Shown here in pieces: positions 29,809 through 43,500 of a DNA stretch of 64,000 bases. The notes under the pieces are model-generated. The model was not told the origin of the DNA. It ran no database searches and saw nothing but the letters and a program-made list of their open reading frames with translations. The translations under genes and the position numbers were made by a program. Origin of the DNA: Acanthochlamys bracteata (Eukaryota; Streptophyta; Magnoliopsida; Pandanales; Velloziaceae); NCBI GenBank assembly GCA_019914995.1, contig CM034127.1:1488001-1552000 (forward strand), in the 5' to 3' direction. Position 1 is the stretch's first letter. The number at the start of each line of letters is the position of its first letter.

Positions 29809-29857
29809 GGCCCAAATATTGCTAGATTGGTTGGGCTGAAGCCTTTTAAATGGCCCA
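29809..29857 (-). promoter_or_regulatory. Cluster of three site II elements in the DUF1499 promoter
   Basis: GGCCCA occurs at 29809 and 29852 and TGGGCT at 29832, within 50 bp and about 70-115 bp upstream of the start codon. Such clusters are typical TCP-bound boxes of nuclear genes for organelle and growth functions. The role is inferred. Confidence 0.45.
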
Positions 29858-29959
29858 AGCCAAAATAAAATAACGTACATAAGATTTTACAGTTTATACT
29901 ATATTTAATTCTAAACCATATACAACATGAACTCTTATATACAGATTTTATTAACTATG

Positions 29960-30190
29960 AGGTCGTTTGGGAGTATTTATGAAATAAAATTTTTCTGTTT
30001 AATAAAAAATATTTTATTTTTTTTAAAAAATAAAATATTTTTTTATTTCTAAAAAATTAATAAAAATATATAATAAAATTTTATTACGTATAATTTTTTT
30101 ATAATTTTTAAATTTTAAATAAATTTTCTTGATATTTATAAAATGTGTATTGAAAAATATAAAATAAAAAATAAAAAAATACATAAATTC
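29960..30190 (+). mobile_element. A/T-rich dispersed element, copy C
   Basis: It starts with GGTCGTTTGGGAGTATTTATG and continues AAATAAAATTTTT, AATAAAAAATATTTTAT, AAAATATATAATAAAATTTTATTA and GATATTTATAAAATGTGTATTG, in the same order as copies A and B. The 3' hairpin seen in A and B is missing. It lies between the divergent DUF1499 and MORN genes. Confidence 0.55.
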
Positions 30191-30413
30191 AACTGCATAA
30201 GGGAAAAAGAAAAAATGGAATAGGTGGAATTTAGAGTGTTTACACATGTGTGAAGGGCAAAGAACCCTTAAATCTTGTAAGAAGAGGTCCAAAAACTTGT
30301 GTTTAGCCATGTTTTTCTCCTCTTCATCAAATTCCTTCAATTGTGTTTTTTTTTTTTGGGCAATTACAAAATTTATTTTAAACATTTGTTGCTTACTACT
30401 ATCTTCTACTAAA

Positions 30414-30430
30414 TAATAATAATAATAATA
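30414..30430. repeat. (TAA)n microsatellite
   Basis: A short run of five to six AAT/TAA units lies upstream of the MORN gene. It has no evident role. Confidence 0.8.
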
Positions 30431-30747
30431 GATAGTAAAAAATAGAAACATCACCATATGAATGTTATGAAAATTGAATAAATTTAGTTTCATTCAAAAT
30501 AAACCGGACAGGATGGTTCCGGTTCATGATAATAATTTAATGAACCAGTCTAAATGTCACAATTACCCACCAAAGTTTTCCAAATTTACTAGCAATCCGA
30601 AAACTTCATCTTCTTCTCCCACTGGTCTTCTTCCATTCTTTGTTCTCCATTTCCTTCTCCTCTGAATCAGCACCGTGAAAAACAACGAAGGTTTACAGAA
30701 GGTTTAACGAGAGTTGAGAAGGTTATTGAATCAATCAATTCAAGGCA

Positions 30748-30756
30748 ATGGATTGA
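30748..30756 (+). promoter_or_regulatory. Two-codon upstream ORF before the MORN gene
   Basis: ATGGATTGA (Met-Asp-stop) ends 6 nt before the main ATG at 30763. Its ATG context (GGCAATGG, with G at +4) is better than that of the main start (TTAAATGT). If it is in the transcript, ribosomes would have to leak past it or reinitiate. This is inferred from sequence only. Confidence 0.45.
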
Positions 30757-30762
30757 ATTTAA

Positions 30763-33700
30763 ATGTATCACACGAAGAAATCTTCAGACGCTGAGATCTT
30801 CGTCGCAGGTACAGGCGACGGAGTCGGTGATCAAAATTTCTCCGAATTGATCGAGATCCTTGTTCAAAATCCCGATCCTATCCCTCCGCATCTTCAAATT
30901 CTATCAACTCCACACAAACGCCCGACAACCACAATAACGACCAATACTGATTCGTCTCCAATCCCTGATTCGAAACCAAAAACAAACCCTAACGCTAATC
31001 CCAAATTCAATCTCAATTCTTCAAGATTGCCGCCGCCGCCGTGGTTGCGTCACGTTGTTCGACACGTTATTACAAGGGCACATATTCGTCTCAGGTTTTT
31101 TCTGCTGCTTTCGATTCCGTCGCTGTATCTTGTATTTGGTGCGGGAAGCCAAAAGCAACGATCTTTGTTGTTAGATTTCTTCTCGGCAGCTGCGTTCTCT
31201 TCATTGCTGCTGTTGTTGCTATCGCTGTCCTCGTTCCCGTCATTGCCTTCCCTACGGTTACTTTTTGCACGGTCATCGACGCTTCTTCCACTGCATCGGA
31301 GGCGACGCGGTCGTCGATCGCCTCCACCGGTTCTTTGGTCAATTGGTGATAAAGAATTTAGCTTGAAGAAAACCCAGGCGTCCGGTTCTGGTGCTTGGGT
31401 TCAGGTTTACAGCAATGGGGATGTCTATGAAGGAGAATTCCGTAATGGGAAGTGTTCTGGCAGTGGTGTTTACTACTACTACCTCAGCGGTCGGTATGAG
31501 GGCGATTGGGTGGATGGGAAGTATGATGGCTATGGGGTTGAGACGTGGGCTCGAGGTAGCAGGTACCGTGGGCAGTATCGGAAGGGGCTCCGACACGGAT
31601 GCGGAATTTACAGGTTCTATACAGGGGATGTCTATGCTGGCGAGTGGTCGAACGGACAGAGCCATGGGAGCGGGGCTCATACCTGTGAGGACGGAAGCCG
31701 GTATGTAGGGGAGTTCAAGTGGGGAGTCAAGCATGGCCTTGGCCATTACCATTTCAGGTATTGTAAGTATCATGTTGTTATGATTGGAATTGGGTTTGTG
31801 ATTATCCTGCTCATTTCATGAGTTAACGCATATATGCCTGAATTGAGAACTTATGTTCGTCAAATGTTGGATAGTTGCTTTATATTTGATGATGTGTGCA
31901 TTTTTAGCACCTGAATTTTGTCCCTTTACATAGCTAGACTATATTTTCTGGCAGCTCCTGCCTGAACATATTTGGTATGTACTGATTGATTTCCTTTGCC
32001 ATTTTAGTTTCGCCAACAATGGCTTGTGCTGGCCCTCTATATGATTGGAAATATTGTTCATTGTTCTAATTTATGTCGCTTATAAAGTGTGTTGCCACTG
32101 TTTACATTCATTAGGAATCTCCCAGTGCATCTTTTCACAGTATTGATATGCCATTATCAACTTATGAAGGATATAAGATCGTCTTGCATTGTAAATAATT
32201 GGAATTTTGTATTCATTATTTCGAAGGAAGCTTTTGGAATTTCTTACTTTTTATAATCTAGAGTGTAGAAGGAACCATTCTTAGGTTGTGTTTTGGACTT
32301 AGTAGCCAATGAGATCATTATTGAAAATCAGACTTGGTTAAAGGGTTTTTTTCCTTTTTTCTTTTCCATGAGATGACCTCGGCTATTAGAAGAACTATTT
32401 TTTAAATTGAAGCAGTGTGATCCAAAAAGGTTAATGATTGTTCCAAAATACTATTACCATGCATAACATTGTGTGATTTCTTTTTTCTTTTGTGTGGCCA
32501 TGTACTTTCTCTTGTCTGGTTTGTTGCCTGACATTCATAAAGCATATAGTCAGCACATCAAGAAGACAAATTTTCAGTTGCTTCCAAAATTTATACCAAG
32601 ATCTGGGTGTGTTGTCTTTCAGTTGTGTTGCATAATGAGACTCCAGCTCCTCGCGATGAATTTATAATCACACCTAGAGGTCCCACCTAAATATTACGAT
32701 CGTGTGACCAGCACTATACTTATATGACACAGTAACCATACAGGTCAGATTGTCATCATGGTAAGCTTTATAGATGAAGATGCAAAGGCTAATTTTTATG
32801 ATTTAAATGGAGTTCAGCTGCATTAGATAAGTAAAAGGCTTTATTAGAATTTGGACTTAGGTTTGACCCATTTGTTAAGTGTTTCACGTCTATGATCTAC
32901 CACCCTTGTCATCCGAAGCTCAAGTTTTGGTGCATGATCCAGAAAGTAAACCATTTACATCCCCATAATTCACTAGTTCATTCTAAGTTTGTAAATGGGG
33001 TTACAAAAAGTATCATATTTTTTATTGGTACGTAGTTGAAATAATCACATAGAGAACTATGCTATTAGCAGAAACTTAGGAAAGTTCCTCATTTGCAAAG
33101 TTGAGGGAAGTTATTTCGTTTTAGGTGTGGGTTATAAGCTGCAAAAGGTTCAATTTTACAAGAAGATTAGGCACCTTCTGTTCTCCTGTTGTCCCATCTG
33201 CAACTTCAGAGGGGAGCGACTATCTTCGTAGTGGATGCCTTTTGGAAGCTTCATTACCTTGGAGGATCTGGCACTTACAGCGATATTAGGTCCTTGAGAT
33301 AAGGCAAACCTATGATCTATAGAACTTCATAATCATGTTAATTATTTCGATTTTGGATGAAACTATATTTTCATTATACTGTTTAAGTTTTGATATTTCG
33401 TTGGTATGTTTTCTTTTTGGTATTTGCATAGCCAAATGTTTTGTTGTGGCAAGTCAGAATATTTTCGGTAGAGTTATAAGACTTGGTGGGTTTTTTTTTT
33501 TTGTGGCATGCAACTGTTCTAGTCTTTGAAGGTAGTTACTATCTTAAAGTACTGCAATTCCAAATTAAAGCTTCTTTTGTTTATGAGGTTGATATATGCA
33601 GTATCATCCAACTGTTTACATGATCCTTGAATTTTATCAAGTGGTTAATGGCTTTAATTTTATGATTTTTGGATAGATTTTCTTAATTATGCATGTGGAG

Positions 33701-34382
33701 ATGGCAGAAGTATGTAATTCAAGGAGAAACAATGCATATAAGATTGCTAATGGTATAGTACTTTTAGAGTGACAATGTGTCTAACTTACTGCAGCTTTCA
33801 GAGCTGACATTTTTGAATATGCTGCTTTCTACAGAAATGGTGACACCTATGCTGGAGAATATTTTGCAGATAAGATGCATGGTTTTGGTGTCTATCGTTT
33901 TGCAAACGGGCATCAATATGAAGGAGCATGGCATGAGGGAAACAAACAAGGTTTGGGGATGTACACATTTAGGAATGGGGAGACACAGTCAGGACATTGG
34001 CAAAATGGTGTTTTTGACATCCCAAGCACACAGAGTATGGTTCATGGATCTTCTGTTGCTGTCAATCATTCAAAAGTGCTTAATGCAGTTCAGGTATTCT
34101 TCTTTTGGTCATTGTATCTTCATATAAAAGTAAAATTGTCCTTATGCTGAGAAATAATGAGCTTTTCGCAGATGTCGTAGCATCTGATGAGCTTATGTGT
34201 GACAGGAAGCTCGGCGAGCTGCAAAGCGAGCATATGATGTGCCGAGAGTTGATGACAGGGTGAACAAGGCTGTAGCAGCTGCTAACAAGGCAGCCAATGC
34301 GGCCAGAGTTGCAGCAGTTAAAGCTGTTCAGCAGCGCATTCCCAGCACCACCATTGACCAATCCACCACCAGGGGTGTATGA
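30763..34382 (+). CDS. MORN-repeat membrane protein (MRF1/MRF2-like)
   Basis: Three exons, 30763-31757, 33835-34093 and 34206-34382, encode 476 residues. The N-terminal third is Pro/Thr/Ser-rich. Two hydrophobic stretches follow (FFLLLSIPSLYLVFGAG, then a Leu/Ser-rich stretch after LLLDFFSAAAF), suggesting a membrane anchor. Then come seven to eight MORN repeats (for example YEGEFRNGKCSG, YRGQYRKGLRHGCG, YAGEWSNGQSHGSG, YVGEFKWGVKHGLG and YEGAWHEGNKQGLG). The tail is Ala/Lys/Arg-rich and likely helical (EARRAAKRAYDVPRVDDRV). The same layout occurs in Arabidopsis At1g21920 and At1g77660 (MRF1/MRF2), reported regulators of flowering. MORN repeats often bind phosphoinositides. No SET or kinase domain is present, despite names sometimes given to this family. 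Confidence 0.85.
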
Positions 34383-35491
34383 CTGCTTGCTTCTGTTACA
34401 TTAGCAATAACACCAGCGTATTCGAAGCTACTAGCACCTTAAGTATTCTCCAGCAACATTTTGTTTGCCTTTCCTTTTTTCATATTTTATTTGTAAAGGT
34501 GTGTATGCTAAAGTGCATCGTTTAAAGGATATTACTTTTGGCTTTTGTTGTTCAAAAATGTAAATAGGATGAGTTGTTGCCTTAGGTGATGGCGCCGCTG
34601 CACTATGTAAGGGGATGTTGTATCACTTGTAACTACTGGCATGCCGGTACTCAAACGACATAGCCAGTAGTTCTGCTTATGTTGTAAGAAAGCTTTCCCT
34701 TTTTTGCTTCCTTCTGCAATGCATTGCAACCGTTTGTACAGTCGTTAAAACTACGAACTTAATATTTGATCCTGGTTGGGATGTGATTCTTATGTATTGC
34801 AAACTGTTGTTTTCCGTACAGGATGCTGATGATTATTGCTTAGAAGAAAAGTATTGGCAAGTCATCTGTAGTCATTCTTGCCTGATTTTCTTTCTTTGCC
34901 TGTTGTTCTGTTACATATATATTAAAATAAAAGACTAGTTTTGCAAGTTTATATTATTTGATGGTTGATTTTGCACAATTCACATTACGTCGGACCGACA
35001 CGGTAATCTAATTCATCAGTCAATCGTCGCGGCCGCCGAAAAGGTTAGCAGTCATATTTCCGCGTATTGATACAAGTATTCAGATGGTACATTGATATGA
35101 TATACTTAACGCATATCCTCCAAACAATGGCTCAGGCAGAGTGGCATTACTTCCCTCTATCCACTAGCAGGATTACACGTGTCAGGTATTTCATATACGG
35201 TATACCTGTTAAACACGAACCGCAACCATTATAGAAATACATTACTTTGTTCCACCGGTACACTTTAAACTTGTGTTAGACCTTCACTTGACGTCCAAAA
35301 ACCCTGTACCACTTTCTCTTCTCTCTTCCAAATTTCCCTTCTATTAATCTGCTACTGCGTCACAACTCACGCTCTCCTTTTATTTCTTCTTAAAAACTTC
35401 ATTCAAAACTTCAACAAGAAGAACAAATCTTTCTCGCTCTCTTTGAATCAATCGAAGCTCTGGCGCTGCAGCTGAAGGTCCAGCCAAGAAG
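34383..35491. other. Intergenic between the MORN and metacaspase genes
   Basis: The stretch holds the 3' end of the MORN gene and the promoter and leader of the metacaspase gene (CT-rich from about 35310). No gene or transposon is recognised. Confidence 0.55.
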
Positions 35492-38400
35492 ATGATGTTA
35501 ATCAACTGCTCCAACTGTCGAACGCCGCTGCAACTTCCCGACGCCGCACGATCGATCCGTTGCGTGATCTGTGGCGCAGTCACACACGTCGCAGACACTC
35601 GTGGAGGCCCACCGCCGCCGCCATCGCCTCATTCTCACTACCAGCCGCCGCCGGCAACACTATCCCCGCAACAGTACCAGCCGCCGGCCGGAACGCGCGG
35701 AAGGAAACGGGCTGTGATTGTAGGGATCTCGTATAGGTATTCGAGGCACGAGCTCAAGGGATGTATTAACGATGCGAAGTGTATGAAGTATCTTCTTGTT
35801 AACAAGTTCCAGTTCCCTGAATCTTCGATTATCATGCTCACTGGTAATTCACTCATTTCATTCCCTTTATTTTCTTTTTGCTGTTTGATTTTAAAAAGGT
35901 TGTTCTTTGAAGTTCATAGGTTATTCTATGGAGTGTTTCAGGTGAAGTTCTTGTGACCGCTAAGTTGGTGTGATCTAGTGGGATGTTTTTTGGTAGTGGA
36001 CCTTAAAAAAAAAATCAGTTGATCTTCAGATGTTAGGTAATCGCAGATGATTCCTTGAGTCAAAATTGGAGCTTGTTTGATTATAGTTGATGTTCTCTCT
36101 GTTATCATACTATACATTCCTGGCAGATTTTGACGCTGATTTAGTGTCAAAACCACTAATATTGTAGTGGTATTTGGCATTGTTAGATTTATGCAGCCTT
36201 AGATGATTGTGTTCTATTTGGGTAAGCATACTAGTGAAATAGTTGATTGACACTTCAACCTTAGATAAAATGAATTATAGAATACTAAACGCCATGTTCC
36301 TCTGCATATTGAGGTGCCATACGCATTGCTTAGTTATTACTATTATTAGTATTTGATTTAGCTTATTTTGACCTCCATATGCTAGCATCAATCTTGCAGT
36401 AGTACAAACGTCATCACATATTAGTATGGATTCTTGATGTTTTGGGAAGTTTGTAGCTGTTGCTGATTTGTTCAGACAAATTCCTTTTATATAATTTCAG
36501 TAGTAAAAGTTGGTCATCACATATATTCTGTCTTTTTTGGAAATATCCACGTCTCATATTTTAATACTTATGCACTTCCATGTGCTTCAGAATTTGCAAT
36601 CTTTCCCTTTTGGCATTTTTTATGTTCACTTCTTAGGTTATCTGATTGAATTGACCATGTAACTAATTTTGCAGAAGAAGAGACTGATCCCTTCAAAATA
36701 CCAACCAAACACAACATAAGGATGGCGATGTACTGGCTTGTGCAAGGTTGTCAACCAGGAGACTCGTTGGTATTCCATTATTCTGGTCATGGTTCTCAAC
36801 AGAGGAGTTATAATTCAGATGAGGCTGATGGATATGATGAAACTATATGTCCACTAGACTTCGAAACACAAGGAATGATTGTTGATGATGAAATAAATGC
36901 AACTATGGTGAGACCCCTTCCTCATGGAGTCAAGCTTCATGCCATCATAGATGCTTGCCACAGTGGAACGGTTCTAGACTTACCTTTCCTATGTCGAATG
37001 AATAGGTAACGTCTACTTGTTTTGTGTTCATTATAATTTTTCTTTTATTGTTTTGCATGTTTTCTCACTTTCTTCCCTTCTGCTGTGAAAGAAGGTAATT
37101 TTGCTGATGAAATGAATGAATGAAATAACTTAGGGAACAAGTACAAAGTACCTCTATATTTGCCATATTTTAGATGTGGTATGTGTTATGCTTTGGTTAG
37201 GAGGTGGATTAGTCTTCATCAGCTTAGAGAATTCTCAACAGCGCATAATTAGTCTTGGTATAAGTCTTCTAGATATTAGTCTATATCATATTTGTTCTAG
37301 ATAGTTCATATGAACTTTAGTATGTAAACAGTGATCATTGGACTTTAAAAAGTTGAAATTTTACATTCAATAAAGTGCTAAAAGTATGAATGATGGTTGC
37401 ATAAGTGCAAGGTTCGTTATATGTTAACATATCTTCTACATATTGAGTTTGCTTAAATTTTTTCTTGTATATCTAGTGACACTTCATGGACAAGTGTGTT
37501 TTTTTTTTCATAAATTCTACTTCCACATGGAATTTAATATATTTATGATTTCACAGTTTCCCATTTGTATGAAAGGGATATTTCAGATGAGTAATATTGC
37601 TGGTACTTTGCTAATCTAATTTATTGTCTCATGGATGTTGTTCCAGTACTGGGCACTATATATGGGAAGATCATCGTCCAAGATCTGGTGTTTGGAAAGG
37701 CACAAGTGGTGGAGAAGTCATTTCCTTTAGTGGTTGTGACGATCATCAAACATCTGCTGATACTTCGGTAAGTCCTTTGTTAAGGTAGATCTGTTCTAGG
37801 TTAAATGATACTGATCTGTTGGTATTGTTTTTCCCTGTAGTTCCGACTATTGCAACTTACCATGCCTTGTAGTTTGCATGCTCAAAGTAAATGACTATTT
37901 GCTGTGCTGCACATTTATAGTCTCAATTATTTATGCGAATGCAGAATTTTTATGGAACAAGTGATACTTTGCTGGCAGTTTCTCAGACTTGTGTCCAAGA
38001 GTAGTTTCTAGAAGAACAGTAAGAAAATCTGAGCAATGAAAGTGCTTTCAGTTGATTCTAGTTAACTGATAACTTAATCCGGAGAACAACTTGAAATAAT
38101 ATCTTCAAATGTATCTGGAGAATGTGAAAAAAGACTAATTTGTTGACAGACAAACAGGAGAAAAGAATTTTGTGATAGCACTAGGACTGCTATTTCCTAC
38201 TTCAATCTCATTCTTCGAAATTATGACCCTTTCGTAGCTATTTCATATGCCTGATATTCAATTTCAGGATTCTGTCTTTCTGAGTAGTTTCATGTGTGCA
38301 ATTTTTGAGCAGGCTCTTTCAAAAGTTACTTCAACAGGTGCTATGACTTTTTGTTTCATCCAAGCCATTGAGCGTGGGCAAGCTGCAACATATGGAAGCA

Positions 38401-38913
38401 TTTTGAATTCGATGAGAGAAACCATCCGTAGTACTGGTAATGGAATGGCTGGTGGTCCTGCTACTTCACTGCTCACTATGCTGTTGACCGGAGGCAGTGC
38501 ACTGGGTGGGTTGAGACAGGTACTTTCCATGGCTATCTCCAACATATGAGCTCAACTTAATCTGCAATTTAAATTGCTATCTAAAAGAATCTGCCATAAG
38601 TTTACTGGCTAGACTGATTTTTTAAAATTGACGGTGGAGTTAAGAATGCTGAACTCAGGAGGGATATTTAGCTTTAGATATGGGTAGCCACTTAAGTACG
38701 AAAGTTAATTGAGCATCTATTTTGCTCTCCTATATATATATATCCAATTGTTGCTCATTTTATGACCTGAATCTGAGATCTAGGTCATGATAGTTTTGGG
38801 CTTTAATAGATCACTCTATTTTATATGGTGACTGCAATTTTTTTTGCTTGCAGGAGCCCCAGTTGACTTCCTGTGAAATGTTTGATGTTTATGGGAGACC
38901 TTTCTCTCTGTGA
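35492..38913 (+). CDS. MC1: Type I metacaspase with LSD1-type zinc finger (metacaspase-1-like)
   Basis: Five exons, 35492-35843, 36675-37005, 37647-37767, 38313-38519 and 38854-38913, encode 356 residues. Residues 5-32 form an LSD1-type zinc finger (CSNCRTPLQLP, IRCVICGAVTHV). A Pro-rich prodomain follows, then GRKRAVIVGISYRYSRHELK. The p20 catalytic His lies in FHYSGHGSQQ and the catalytic Cys in IIDACHSGTVLDLPF. The p10 part includes ALSKVTSTGAMTFCFIQAIE, and the protein ends EMFDVYGRPFSL. The similarity to Arabidopsis MC1 (367 residues) is strong throughout. Metacaspases are Ca-dependent cysteine proteases cleaving after Arg/Lys; MC1 promotes hypersensitive cell death with LSD1 as a negative partner. 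The first ATG (MMLINC) gives a shorter N-terminus than Arabidopsis MC1, which has a Pro-rich stretch before the finger. Confidence 0.95.
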
Positions 38914-40572
38914 GTTGTGCTCACTTCTTTGTTCATCCTGTACAGTTATTTACACTCGAAATCTACTCTTCAGATGAGATTTGTACTTCATATTCATTTA
39001 TGTGATTCCGAATGATACTGTTTAATTATTGAAGCGTAATAGGTTATTAATGCGTTTGTTTGTTTATTGTGAAACAGCTAAGCAAGATGTTATGAAGTGC
39101 ATTTTATGCTTTAGTGATATTTTTTACCTCCAAGATTAATGATTATTATTAATACATGTTCTGGAATCTGTGTTACACACAATTTGTATGGTTCATATAC
39201 AAGCATCAGTGTGGAAAGTTTTAAATGTCAGCTGATATACCTGATATACACAATCTTATTTGATACTGATATACATGTAGACTATAGGCTATAAAATGTC
39301 AGCTGTTGAGATGATAGTTTCATATACAATTGAACTTTCAATCAGAGTTTCTCACAACTTCATAGATCGAAAAGACTGGGGAAAGAAATAGAAGTGCGAT
39401 ATTCTCTCAATTCATTTATTCGTGTTGATCCTATAAAAGCTAGCCTAATACTACTGCTGCTGCTTTGCCGCTGCCTGTAATCCTCTAACGGTTGATCTTT
39501 ATAGTTCATCCTCGTCACTCTGGTCTTCGTTATGGCCTGGGAGGTTCTAGAGTTCTTTTTTTCACATCCACATTTATATCGTTGAACATTATCATAGACC
39601 TCAAAAATTCAGACTCGATCTTGCCTCTCCCTTGCGAAGGTACGATGAATGTATTTTGACATGAGAGTAAATGACTCCGTTCATTTCTCTGGTTCCAGTC
39701 CAGGGACACTATACTTCGTACATATGAAACATTCCAACTTGTCGAATGCAGCACTTTAAAGGACCTCTGGTAATAGCATATCGAAGCAGCTCTCAGGACC
39801 ATCGATGAAAGGTGAAGCAGCTACCAAAAAAGCAATGTTTCAATGTTTTCGGACTTTTGAGTTAAGATGAATTGCAATGTTTCAACTCTTTGAAGAAGGT
39901 GCACGGAATGGTTCAAGCAATATCTGGTAGAAGCACACCAATGTTGGCAAATGAACGTAGTGTTTTTAAACGAGAACATGTATATCTTTGTACGTAGATA
40001 ATAAATGAATCCCTTTTGGTATAATGGTATGAACACCAAATGCTTTCAAGTAGTGGGTTTTCTAACTTTTGCATAAGAACAGACGTAGGATTAAGTATAT
40101 CTACAATATATTTGCAAAGCTTTCCTATACGATAACAGTAGCATTAGTTAGTCTTTTGGAAGATCGATCTGTTTCAGGTTACCAAAATGCACAAACAGAA
40201 GCGATACTACGAACAAATTTGATGTACAGCTTTAGCAAATTGAACTTTCATGTACTAAAACGAAAACTGATTTACACTTCCATACAACGATTAAAGTCGA
40301 TAGATATGCCACGGGCGGGACAAAAGAAAAAAAGAGATATACATTACAGTGTCCTGATCGGTCAGCATGGTAGTATATCAAGTTGGTGTTCAATTTCAAT
40401 CTTTCACGAGTGAGACGTGAGAACAGAGTTCATACAAGATTGGACAATAAAGGGCAAGTGAAACATTCTAGTTCTAGATGCCTGCTTAATCAAACTTTGA
40501 TTGATGCCCATGCACTGAAGCCAACCAAAATTGGCTTGGCAATTGAAACTAAAATTGACTAAAGCATATGTT
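38914..40572. other. Intergenic between convergent metacaspase and MAP65 genes
   Basis: These 1.66 kb hold the 3' untranslated regions of both genes and spacer. Several short open frames on both strands show no family resemblance or splice context. No tRNA or transposon is recognised. Confidence 0.55.
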
Positions 40573-43500
40573 TTACGTTACTATTTGCTCTCTGCTGAGA
40601 ATGAAGGCCAACCTTCTCTCCTCAAATGAATACTCCATATCTTCGTTCAGATCTCCAGTGGCCGATTCATAGCCAAGAGCTAAAGGAGCCGGAGTATTTG
40701 CGACATGCATGGGTACAGTGATTGTCATAGGTGTCTTTGGAGCCGAAATTTGAGCTGCCAAGGGTGTCCTATTTTCCTCTTCATTGCCCAGCACAACCGG
40801 CTTAGTGGGTGTCAACATTGTATTTTGAGCCGAAGCAGGTTTGGCTGGTAATGATATCACACTGTTATTGAAGGTTGGTTTGGAAGCAGAAAGCGGCACA
40901 TTGTTAAGGGAGATAGGCAAGTGGGGTGCTGATGGAACATTGCTCACTGGATGCAGAGGGGTGAAAGGCTTACGGGGTGTCTCTGTTTCACGTGCACCAG
41001 AAGCATTAGAAAGATTCTTTGTTGGTAAACCAGCAAAATCCAGGCCTCGCCTACCTGCTAGTTAATCATCAGTCAATTGAACACTGCATGGTGTTTACTT
41101 CTCGATATGTCTAAGGCAAAGCATTAAGACAGTCAGGCGTCTAGAAAACTAACCAATTGAAGTAGAAGTGCCATCATCCATCTTTTTAAAAGATCTGGCA
41201 GGCTTGGTAGGATGACATAAATCATGTTTTGGGGTCTGCAATGCAGCCCCCCCAAGTGACAACCTCCTATTTGGGCCACCTGTAGAGTTCCTGGGAAGCT
41301 TTTTCGCACTCTGAGGCTTCGATGGGCTTGGTTTGGACCCGTAGAGTGCCTCCTGTTCTGCTATAAGTTGGCCTTGTAATTTTCTCTGATCCTGAGATCA
41401 TTTACATGTACCATGAGTAAGTTATGTGGTAGCAGAAAAGTTTTTTAACATTAGGTGAATAGCACATTACTCGCTGTCTCTTCTGTTCTTGTTCTTTCTC
41501 GTGCCTCAAAATGTTGTACTCTTCTAGCATTGAAAGAAGGCGAACCTGCAGAATGGAATATAAGCACTCAACCGCTCATAAAAGAATAAATACGTAGAGA
41601 ATCTTCTGATATACTAGTTGAATAAGCAATGAATACCCCGTCGTAGGTGAATACAATGCCCCTTTCCTTTTCCCATCCTATTACTTTGTTGGACAGTGAC
41701 TCCACCATTGCTGTTTAATATAAAGAGTAAGCATTAAAAGAAGAGCTCTAACTTGATAACAGAACCTATCGTTTCAATTATAAGAATAGAGTATAGCTAA
41801 GGCATGTTTGAGGAAGTTCATCTTCCTAGATCTCAACCTGGAATTTTGTTGACTAAAGCACGGGCCTTTTCAGCTCTCTTGAGAGCCAGATGTGCACCTC
41901 TCCCAGCACTGTAACGGTTATCATCCTAGTAACAAGCATAAATTTGATTAGATACTCCAAATGTTTAGAGCAAAACTAGCAGGTATTCCAAGAAATATGA
42001 TAATATCTCTACCCTATTATATTCCTCCAGCCAGCACTCTTCATCACATGCAGCCCTCCATTTCTCAACCTTTTCAAGAATATCTTTTCTACTAAAAGCT
42101 TCTTCTTTAACAGTGGCAATCTGAAGCTCAATCTGCTCTAAGAGCAAAGAAGGGTCCACAGCTCCTGCCAAAGAAGTCAACAAAGAGACATATATAAGCA
42201 AATTATGACAACTTCGAACTGCCCAAATACCCTCAGCAAGTTATCCTCTCACCAGTCTCAAGAGTTTCGATTGCAAATTCTAACTCGTTATCAGCTTCAG
42301 CCACCATATGGCTTCTCCGACGAAGTTCTTCCAACTCTGCCTTTTTCTTCGAGACCAACTCCTTCATCTTACTAGCCTTCAACTCTTCAAGCCTTGAAAC
42401 TTCTGCCCCAACCTGCACCATAACAATTCTCACATCATAGTACATCGATAATCGATCAGAGCAACAAATGAAAATGGCTTGGTAATCAATTATAATGGCC
42501 CACTCACATAATTAATGAAGTCAACTGACAGAAGGTTTGCTTCAGTGATTTCATGCTCTGACGCAGCAATATTGCATGTCACATTTTGAAACATCTGCTG
42601 TTCTTCTATAGGTGTATCCATCAGGTTCCAGAGTTCCAACAAACTAGTGGCAAGATCTTGAAGCTGCAACAAATTCAGTTTAAGGAAATGAAGAAGAGAA
42701 AAGTTAAATTTCAACAGAGTCAACTACCTTTTGCATTCTTTGGATTTTTAGATCTCGCAATCTATTTACTGCAGAAGCCAGCCTCAGGATAGTAGCATTG
42801 CTGATGCTTTTGGCTCCTTCACTGTCATCTAAACTGGGATGAATCTCACTGATTGTTTGCCTCAAGTCTATACCTAGCACTGAACATAAGTCATTCAAAG
42901 TATTCAAGCTGTCTAGTACCTGCTTGAGCCGGTCAGCCTGTAATAAAAGGAACTTGCAAACATCAGAGATGAAGCTTAAACAATTAGAATGAGAGAATAT
43001 CTCCTCAAAGAAAATTCAACCTTCTCCTTCTGAAGCATCTTTAAATGGTCATGCAATTCTTCAAGCCTTCTAACAGATAGATCAGATTCATCCAAAGCCA
43101 CTGTGGATGAGGAATACTCTGTAGGCCCAATCTCACATAAAATTTTTTCTATACGCTCAGCCACTTGGAGAAATTGACCTCGCCTTTCATTCTTCCTCTT
43201 CCTCATTTCTTCCAGCTCTGGAATAATTGCCTTGAGCTCCTCCTTTAAACTGCGTCCGTTCTGGCAGTAAAAGATAAAACCAGCAGTAGATTTAGCTCTT
43301 GCAGCTTATGTGTGTAATATGAGTTCATAGCAAAATGAACCGTTTCCAAAGGTACTTTCGTCTAACTTCAGGTAAGAAATGCACTTGAATCACAATGCAA
43401 ATAAAATTGCTTTTAGACTTAACGGTTGTCTAACCAAAATGTCTTTTCCTATTAAAGTGGTTGGAGACAGACCTGCCTCAGGTGTACTGGCCTTTCTCCC

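Noticed and set aside
40010..40035. Sequence resembling a tRNA 5' part (TTTTGGTATAATGGTATG)
   Set aside because: No B box or cloverleaf partner stems follow at the right distance.
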